35,282 nucleotides of DNA from Actinocrinis puniceicyclus (GTDB lineage Bacteria; Actinomycetota; Actinomycetes; Streptomycetales; Catenulisporaceae). The stretch's first letter is position 1; the number at the start of each line of letters is the position of its first letter. The stretch is taken from the NCBI RefSeq assembly GCF_018283645.1, contig NZ_JAGSXH010000066.1:1-35282 (forward strand). Reading direction: 5' to 3'. Below are positions 30,511 to 35,282 of this stretch, piece after piece. Both the position numbers and the translations under genes were made by a program. Below the pieces are notes generated by a model. The model was not told the DNA's origin and did not search any database. It saw nothing but the letters and a program-made list of their open reading frames with translations.

Positions 30511-31443
30511 TCAGCGGCCGAGCAGGGCGCGCAGGAAGAACGCGACGTTGGCCGGACGTTCGGCGAGCCGCCGCATGAAGTACGCATACCAATCCGTACC
30601 AAACGGTACGTAAACGCGCACCCGTTCGCCTTTGTGCGCGAGCTGGCGCTGGAGGTCGGTGCGGATGCCGTAGAGCATCTGGAACTCGTATTCACCCGGT
30701 TGGCGGCCCGCGTCGCGGGCGGCGCGCTTGCCGGTCGCGATCATCCGCGGGTCGTGGCTGGCGATCATCGGATAGCCGCCGCCGGACATGAGGATCGCCG
30801 CGCATTCGCCGAAGGCCGCGTCCACGTCGGCCTTGCGCGGGTGGGCGACCTCGGGCGGTTCGGCGTACGCGCCTTTGACCAGGCGCACCCGCGAGCCCGG
30901 ATACGCGAGGTCCCGGCAGTCCTGCGGGGTCCGCAGCAGCATCGACTGCATCACCGCGCCGACCCACGGGAAGTCCTGGCGCAGTTCGCGCACGATGTGC
31001 AGGGTCGACTCGACGGTGGTGTGGTCCTCCATGTCGAGCGTGACGGTGGTGCCGGCGGCGGACGCGGCCTCGCAGATCGCGCGGGCGTGCTCCAGCGCCA
31101 GTTTCTCGCCCGCGTCGGGCAGCGCCTGGCCGAGCGCGGAGAGTTTGACCGAGACCTCGACCGCGTCGGCGAGTGCGTTGCGGTGCAGCACCGTCAGCAG
31201 CTCGATGTAGGCGTCGCGGATGGCTGCGGCCTGCGCGGCGTCGCGGGTGTCCTCACCGAGGTGGTCGAGGGTCGCGTGCAGGCCGTCGGCCCTTAGGGCC
31301 CGCACCGCGCGGATCGCCGACTCGATGCTCTCCCCCGCGACGAAGCGGTCGACGACGCGCCGCGTGACCGGGAATCCGACCATCGCGTCGCGCACCCGGG
31401 GGCTGCGCGAGGCTCGGAGCAAGAAGGACGAGAGCACGGACAC
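30511..31443 (-). CDS. Proline dehydrogenase
   Basis: This FAD enzyme oxidises proline to pyrroline-5-carboxylate, feeding electrons to the membrane quinone pool. The 310 residues form the PRODH (beta-alpha)8 barrel: VEVSVKLSALGQAL, TVTLDMEDHTT, RLVKGAYAEPPEVAHPRKADVD (FAD/active site), YEFQMLYGIRTDLQ, and the C-terminal substrate helix FMRRLAERPANVAFF with the paired Arg that bind the proline carboxylate. The length fits monofunctional actinobacterial PRODH. The start is GTG at 31443 with AGGAGG six bases upstream. It is the first gene of the proline unit and faces the PucR-type regulator across 123 bases with two palindromes. Confidence 0.94.
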   Translation of the reverse strand: MSVLSSFLLRASRSPRVRDAMVGFPVTRRVVDRFVAGESIESAIRAVRALRADGLHATLDHLGEDTRDAAQAAAIRDAYIELLTVLHRNALADAVEVSVKLSALGQALPDAGEKLALEHARAICEAASAAGTTVTLDMEDHTTVESTLHIVRELRQDFPWVGAVMQSMLLRTPQDCRDLAYPGSRVRLVKGAYAEPPEVAHPRKADVDAAFGECAAILMSGGGYPMIASHDPRMIATGKRAARDAGRQPGEYEFQMLYGIRTDLQRQLAHKGERVRVYVPFGTDWYAYFMRRLAERPANVAFFLRALLGR

Positions 31444-31464
31444 CGCTGGCCTCCTGCGGACGGG

Positions 31465-31480
31465 GTCTCGGGACCGAGAC
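31465..31480. promoter_or_regulatory. 16-bp perfect palindrome near the proline dehydrogenase start
   Basis: GTCTCGG-ga-CCGAGAC gives seven-base perfect arms with a two-base spacer. It is 21 bases upstream of the proline dehydrogenase start codon. It has the same 7-2-7 geometry as the element at 31555-31570, though a different sequence. Operator function is inferred. Confidence 0.45.
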
Positions 31481-31554
31481 GGGTTACCCCGTCACCGTAG
31501 AAACCATCGCGGAACCTGGCGAGATACCACTGTCAGAGTGATCCGGCCGATTTC

Positions 31555-31570
31555 TCATACACTTGTATGA
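31555..31570. promoter_or_regulatory. 16-bp perfect palindrome at the start of the PucR-type regulator gene
   Basis: TCATACA-ct-TGTATGA has perfect seven-base arms. It covers the apparent ATG start of the regulator (31567-31569), and TACACT within it fits a -10 box. This points to autoregulation, or to the real start being the GTG at 31579. Confidence 0.5.
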
Positions 31571-32844
31571 AGGACGCCGTGGGCGGTCCGACATCCGCTC
31601 GGCGGGCGGGCCGCCCGAGGCGGGCCGGAAGGCGGCGGAAAGGCGGCGGAAAGGCAGCGTGCGCGTTGATCGGGCCGGATTTGCAGGATCTGGTGGACGG
31701 GGCGGCGCTGGTCTCCGGGGCGCCGGTGACGCTGGAGGACCGGGAGTTCAACCTGGTCGCGGTGAGCGCGCACCAGCGGCCCGGGGACGCGGTGCGTCAG
31801 GACTCGATCATGCATCGCCGCGCGACGCCGGAGGTGCGCCGCTATTTCGAGTCCTTCGGGATCGCGCACGCGGCCGATCCGGTGCACATCCCGCCGGATC
31901 CGCGGCGCGGACTGCTCGGCCGGCTGTGCGTCCCGGTGCGCTGGCAGTCCGTCACGTACGGGTACCTGTGGCTGCTGGAAGACCCGGAGGCGGGCGCCGC
32001 GGACGGGCGCCCGATGCCGCTGGCGCAACTGCTGGCCGCGGCCGGGCGGGCCGGGGTGGAGATGGCGCGGCGTTCGCGGCTGCGCGAGGACCTGGGCTGG
32101 AAGGTCGGCGACCTGCTGTCCACGTACCCGGAGACCCGGGCGCGGGCGGCCGAGGAGATCGCAGAGTCCTGGTCGCTGCCGCCGGGCACACCGGTCGCGG
32201 CGGTCTCGGTGCGGCCGGCGGGTGGGTCGGGCGCGGTGTTCGTCAACGCCTGGCGGCTGCCGCGCACGATCCTGGTCGGTTCCGGGGAGCACGCCGCCAC
32301 GGTCATCGTTCCGCTGTCCGCGCCCGGCGAGCTGTCCGCGGCGCGCGGGATGATCCGGTCCGCTTTCGCGGCGCTGACGGCCTCGGCCCCGCCCGGGGCT
32401 GCGGCGCCCACGCCGGTGGCGGGCATCGGCGGCCCGGCGGACAGCCTGGTGCGGGCGCGGGAGAGTTGGTTGCAGGCCAGGATCGCGGCGCGGGTGGCGG
32501 CGAGCCGGCGGCCGGACGGGCCCCTGGTGCTGGAGTGGCCGCAGCTGGGTGTGCACCGGCTGCTCGGGGCGGGTACGGACGCCGCGCTGCGTGAGGCGGT
32601 CGTCACCTCAGGCGTGGCCGCGCTGCTGGCGGAAGGCGGCGCGCAGCTGGTGCGCACGGCCAAGGCTTATCTCGACGAGGCGGGCAGCGCGCAGCGCGCG
32701 GCGCAGACGCTCAGCATCCACCGGCAGACTCTCTATCACCGGCTTGAGCGGATCGAGCGGATCAGCGGTCTGGATCTCGGCTCCGGGCAGGACCGCCTGC
32801 AGCTGCACCTCGCGCTGACCGTGCTGCCCGACCTGGACTTCTGA
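31567..32844 (+). CDS. PucR-type regulator of proline catabolism
   Basis: The 425-residue protein lacks the N-terminal sensor domain of classic PucR. Residues 1-~30 are basic and low-complexity. From ~35 there is a GAF/PAS-like region (LQDLVDGAALVSGAPVTLEDREFNLVAVS...GRLCVPVRWQSVTYGYLWLLED). A CdaR/GGDEF-like region follows at ~190-340, and the C-terminal PucR helix-turn-helix is KAYLDEAGSAQRAAQTLSIHRQTLYHRLERIERISG (~365-400). The ATG at 31567 has no Shine-Dalgarno; GTG at 31579 follows GAAGGA by four bases and is a good alternative. Regulators of this shape beside proline genes are known activators of proline use in actinobacteria (PutR/PruC-like). The divergent position supports that role here. 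Confidence 0.88.
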   Translation: MKDAVGGPTSARRAGRPRRAGRRRKGGGKAACALIGPDLQDLVDGAALVSGAPVTLEDREFNLVAVSAHQRPGDAVRQDSIMHRRATPEVRRYFESFGIAHAADPVHIPPDPRRGLLGRLCVPVRWQSVTYGYLWLLEDPEAGAADGRPMPLAQLLAAAGRAGVEMARRSRLREDLGWKVGDLLSTYPETRARAAEEIAESWSLPPGTPVAAVSVRPAGGSGAVFVNAWRLPRTILVGSGEHAATVIVPLSAPGELSAARGMIRSAFAALTASAPPGAAAPTPVAGIGGPADSLVRARESWLQARIAARVAASRRPDGPLVLEWPQLGVHRLLGAGTDAALREAVVTSGVAALLAEGGAQLVRTAKAYLDEAGSAQRAAQTLSIHRQTLYHRLERIERISGLDLGSGQDRLQLHLALTVLPDLDF

Positions 32845-33017
32845 GCTGAGCTGAGCTGAGCCGGGCCGGGCCGGGGCCGGCCGGGTGCGGTCGTGACGCC
32901 GCCCGCCTGGCCCGGCCCGGCCCGGACCACCGCAGACCCCGCCACAGCAGACCGGACACGTCTCCCGTCGGCCCGGCGCCTCAGGCGTATCAGGCGTATC
33001 AGGCGTATCAGGCGTCT
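32841..33017. repeat. Short tandem repeats in the convergent intergenic region
   Basis: Four CTGAG units (32841-32860) begin inside the regulator stop codon. Four nine-base units, three CAGGCGTAT and one CAGGCGTCT, occupy 32982-33017. They fill most of the 187-bp gap outside the GC hairpin. No spacers or conserved long repeats are present, so this is not a CRISPR array. Confidence 0.85.
32861..32920. terminator. GC-rich inverted repeat between converging genes
   Basis: Arms CCGGGCCGGGCC (32861-32872) and GGCCCGGCCCGG (32909-32920) are perfectly complementary, with a 36-base loop. Further GGCCCGG copies allow alternative pairings. It lies between the regulator stop and the lipoprotein stop and probably ends both transcripts. 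Confidence 0.5.
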
Positions 33018-33031
33018 GACGGTGAGATCGT

Positions 33032-34168
33032 TCATTCTTCCGACGACGAAGCCGTACCCTCAGCCGCTGCCGGACCGGCCTGCGCGAGCGCCACGGCGCC
33101 CGGGGCGCCCGGCCCACCGCCACCCTGTCCCCTCCCCCGGCGCCTGCTCCACCGCACCAGCCGGCGCAGCGGCCACCACAACACCGCGACGACGACCGCG
33201 TACGGCACCAGCCAGCCCGCCGCCGCCAGCACAGCGCGCACCACGGCGAGGAATCCGTGCCAGCCTGCTGTCAGGCCCCGCATGAATCCGCTGGCCGCCG
33301 GCGCCGGCGGCGTGGCCGGCCGGCCCTGGCTGAAGTAGCCGACGGTGATCGTCGCGAACTGCACCTGGTCGGAGAGCGCCTTCTGCTGCGCCTCCAGCGA
33401 CTCGAGATCGGACTCGCGCTGCGAGAGTGCCTGCTCGAGCGAGATCAGGTCGTTCATCGAGGCGGCCTTGTCGATCAGAGTCCGCAGTTGCGCGATCGCG
33501 TCGCGCGCGGAGGCCACCCGGCTGGCCACGTCCGCGACCTGGCCGGTCACGTCGGTCGAGGTGCGGCTCTGATAAGTGACGGTGCCCTTGCCGGCCAGGG
33601 CGGCGAGCACCGAATCCACGTTCTGCGGCGGGACGCGCAGCACCAGCACGGCCTGCTCGGAACCGTCGGAGCCCTCGACCGGCGGCAGCCCGACCGGCGC
33701 CGGCGCCGTGCCGCCGTCCGCCGAACCCGAGGTCGCGGCATCGGAGGAGACGGGGCCGGGGGCCACCGGCGTCACCTGGGTTCCGGAGCCGATCGACTCG
33801 TTCGCCACGTAGCCGCCCGCGGCCTGCGCGAGGTTCGCCGCCTTCGCCGCGGCCGCCGCGGCGTCGGCGGTCTTGACCTGGAGACCGGCCGTGACGACCA
33901 GATCCCGGCTCGGCAGCCTGACCGCCGTGCCCGAGTTCGCGGCGGCCGAACCGCCGCCGGCGTCCGCGCTCCCGGCAGAGTACTGTTTCAAAGCCTGCGG
34001 CGCCTGCGCGGATCCCGCCGCGGCGCCGCCCTCCTGCCGTCCCGCCGACGACGCGCTCGTCCGGCTCGCGCCGCTGCTGCACGCGCTCAGCGCCAGTACC
34101 CCGCCCAGAAGCACCACACCCGCGGCCGCCCGTATCCCGCGCCCGCCATCGTGCCGTCTCTCTCGCAT
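33032..34168 (-). CDS. DUF4349-domain lipoprotein
   Basis: A 378-residue exported protein from the ATG at 34168. A basic start and hydrophobic stretch (AAAGVVLLGGVLALSAC) end in a lipobox with the modified Cys at residue 30. A Ser/Gly/Ala linker follows. The DUF4349 core begins around LPSRDLVVTAGLQVKTADAAAAAAKAANLAQAAGGYV. It continues with a Pro/Gly insertion, VLRVPPQNVDSVLAAL, and a coiled-coil (~225-275, ARDAIAQLRTL...EQALSQRESDLESLEAQQKAL). A C-terminal transmembrane helix (AGWLVPYAVVVAVLWW) and basic tail follow. The protein is thus tethered twice, by lipid and by helix. The frame is open to 34270, but the leader before 34168 lacks coding character; GGAGG sits ~15 bases upstream. Function unknown. 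Confidence 0.88.
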   Translation of the reverse strand: MRERRHDGGRGIRAAAGVVLLGGVLALSACSSGASRTSASSAGRQEGGAAAGSAQAPQALKQYSAGSADAGGGSAAANSGTAVRLPSRDLVVTAGLQVKTADAAAAAAKAANLAQAAGGYVANESIGSGTQVTPVAPGPVSSDAATSGSADGGTAPAPVGLPPVEGSDGSEQAVLVLRVPPQNVDSVLAALAGKGTVTYQSRTSTDVTGQVADVASRVASARDAIAQLRTLIDKAASMNDLISLEQALSQRESDLESLEAQQKALSDQVQFATITVGYFSQGRPATPPAPAASGFMRGLTAGWHGFLAVVRAVLAAAGWLVPYAVVVAVLWWPLRRLVRWSRRRGRGQGGGGPGAPGAVALAQAGPAAAEGTASSSEE

Positions 34169-34436
34169 GACCCGTATTCCGCCCCTCCGAGGACACCCGG
34201 CGCGGTCCGTCACCGCGCTCGGCGCACCTTGGACGGGACGCAGCCCGCGGGTGTTCCACCACTGAGTCACCGTTGGGTATCGGTTCGCTCTCGGACCGGA
34301 ACCCGCGAAAACCTGAACCTGGGATCATATTTTTATCCTCACCCCCCTTTGCAAGCCCGCGGCGCGGCTCCTACGCTGCCCCAACGGCGCGGTTCACCCG
34401 CCCGGGACTGTCCCGGCTATGGAAGGCGACCACACG
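34169..34436. other. Divergent intergenic region of the lipoprotein and MFS genes
   Basis: This holds an A/T-rich island at 34324-34337. On the minus strand TATGAT (34329-34324) is a five-of-six -10 box; TTGCAA 19 bases upstream is a weak -35, so it may start the lipoprotein transcript. No clear operator or promoter for the MFS gene was found. Confidence 0.4.
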
Positions 34437-35282
34437 GTGAGCGGGAACGGCATCGACGCGGGTCTCAAGCAGGCGCGCGGCGCGCTGTTCGTCGCGTTCG
34501 GCGCGCAGGGGTTCTCGCTGATCGCGCTGACCAGCGAGATTCCGACGCTGGAGAAGCAGCTGCACATCGGGGACGGGACGGTCGCGGCGGTCATGGCCGC
34601 GGTCCTGGTGGTCGCGGCGCTCGGTTCGCTGGCCGCCGGGGCGCTGGTCGGCCGGTACGGCTCGCGGATCGTGCTGCGCGTCGCCCAGCTGCTGGTGCTC
34701 GCCGCGATCACCGGCGTGGGCGCCGCGCACGCGCTGGGTGCGGCGTTGCCGTTCCTGCTGCTGATCGGGGCCGCGATCGGCGCGGTGGACGCCACCACGA
34801 ACATGCAGGCGGTGGCGTTGCAGCGGCGCTACGGCCGCTCGATCATCCTCTCCTTCCACGGCGTGTGGGCCTTGGGCGCGGCGATCGGCTCGATCGCCGC
34901 GACGCTCGCGACGAACACGCACACCTCGCTGCTGGTCTTCTACGTCGCGGCGAGCGTGCCGCTGGCGGTGCTGCTGCTCGCGGTCGGCCGGTTCCTGCTG
35001 GCGGGCGTCAAGGACGAGACGATCGCCCTGGACGCGCGCACCGGCGCGCCGCCGGCGATCGCGTGGCGGCCGATGCTGGCGGTGTGCGCAGTGATGGCCC
35101 TGGCGTATTTCGCGGACTCCACCGTCTCCAGCGCCGGCGGGCTCTACATCCGCGACGGGCTGCGCGGGCACGGCTGGCAGATCACCATCGTCTACTTCGC
35201 CTACGCGGTGCCGTTCATGGCCGGGCGCTTCGCCGGGGACCGGCTGACCGAGCGTTTCGGCGGCGTGCGGGTGGGCCGGGCG
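34437..35282 (+). CDS. MFS transporter, 3' end outside window
   Basis: The frame runs off the right edge; ~282 residues are visible. Repeated hydrophobic helices are seen: ARGALFVAFGAQGFSLIAL, VAAVMAAVLVVAALGSLAAG followed by the loop GRYGSRIVLR (the MFS loop 2-3 motif GxxxxRxG-like), LLVLAAITGVGAAHALG, LPFLLLIGAAIGAVDATTNMQ, GVWALGAAIGSIAATLA, LLVFYVAASVPLAVLLL, a cytoplasmic loop, then PMLAVCAVMALAYFADS. AVDATTNMQAVALQRRYGRSIILSFHGVWALG resembles the YbjJ-type branch of MFS carriers. Substrate unknown. I chose GTG at 34437, with GGAAGG ten bases upstream; the ATG at 34419 is six codons earlier but has no ribosome-binding site. Confidence 0.88.
   Translation, partial: MSGNGIDAGLKQARGALFVAFGAQGFSLIALTSEIPTLEKQLHIGDGTVAAVMAAVLVVAALGSLAAGALVGRYGSRIVLRVAQLLVLAAITGVGAAHALGAALPFLLLIGAAIGAVDATTNMQAVALQRRYGRSIILSFHGVWALGAAIGSIAATLATNTHTSLLVFYVAASVPLAVLLLAVGRFLLAGVKDETIALDARTGAPPAIAWRPMLAVCAVMALAYFADSTVSSAGGLYIRDGLRGHGWQITIVYFAYAVPFMAGRFAGDRLTERFGGVRVGRA

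Noticed and set aside
28770-30578. A 602-codon plus-strand frame opposite pruA
   Set aside because: Its translation is Gly/Arg/Val-rich low-information sequence, mirror of pruA codon bias; pruA has the catalytic Cys and Glu motifs.
32982-33017. Possible CRISPR array
   Set aside because: Units are only nine bases, directly abutting with no spacers, and no cas genes are nearby.

Overview
The window comes from the chromosome of a very GC-rich actinobacterium of the Streptomyces/Catenulispora type. The evidence is strong G/C bias at third codon positions, many GTG and TTG starts, chains of ATGA/GTGA start-stop overlaps, an InhA-type FabI next to FabG, WXG100-type proteins, an F420-type (Ddn) reductase, PucR-family regulators, a sigma-R-type promoter and an Actinobacteria-specific 6C-type small RNA. 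Genus and species cannot be read from the sequence. No mobile element, tRNA, rRNA or CRISPR array was seen.

Left part (1-10.2 kb), mostly housekeeping. Two small type VII secretion-like helical proteins lie on the minus strand, the first running off the left edge. They are followed by fabG-fabI (minus) with a good intrinsic terminator, then tldD-tldE (plus, GTGA-coupled) and a small DUF3099 membrane protein. A gene-free stretch at 6913-7338 holds what I read as a 6C small RNA with its own promoter and terminator. It is followed by moaA and a membrane-anchored NAGPA-like protein, both on the minus strand.

Middle part (10.4-28.1 kb), purine and nitrogen salvage. After an SDR/Ddn-like gene pair comes a minus-strand run of 11 tightly packed genes from 23151 down to 11866: uraD, uraH, uricase, the xanthine dehydrogenase FAD and 2Fe-2S subunits, an 8-oxoguanine/guanine-type deaminase, the xanthine dehydrogenase molybdenum subunit, XdhC, a stand-alone allophanate-hydrolase C-terminal-like protein, allantoinase and allantoicase. 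Together they cover (hypo)xanthine to urate to 5-hydroxyisourate to OHCU to allantoin to allantoate to ureidoglycolate plus urea. Divergent to the run is pucR, coupled to a MocA-like cytidylyltransferase for the molybdenum cofactor, then ureF-ureG-ureD. Those would mature the urease that consumes the urea, but no ureABC lies here and UreG lacks the normal CPH metal site.

Right part (28.2-35.3 kb). A thioredoxin gene sits behind a sequence matching the sigma-R consensus. Next is a proline-degradation unit: proline dehydrogenase then P5C dehydrogenase on the minus strand, with a divergent PucR-type regulator across a short intergenic region holding two 16-bp palindromes. A DUF4349 lipoprotein (minus) and a truncated MFS transporter (plus) end the window.

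The points most worth a second look are the 6C-like RNA, the divergent UreG without urease structural genes, the stand-alone allophanate-hydrolase-like domain in a cluster that lacks a recognisable ureidoglycolate lyase, the sigma-R promoter of trxA, and the palindromes between the divergent proline genes. All calls come from reading the sequence; no database search was possible.
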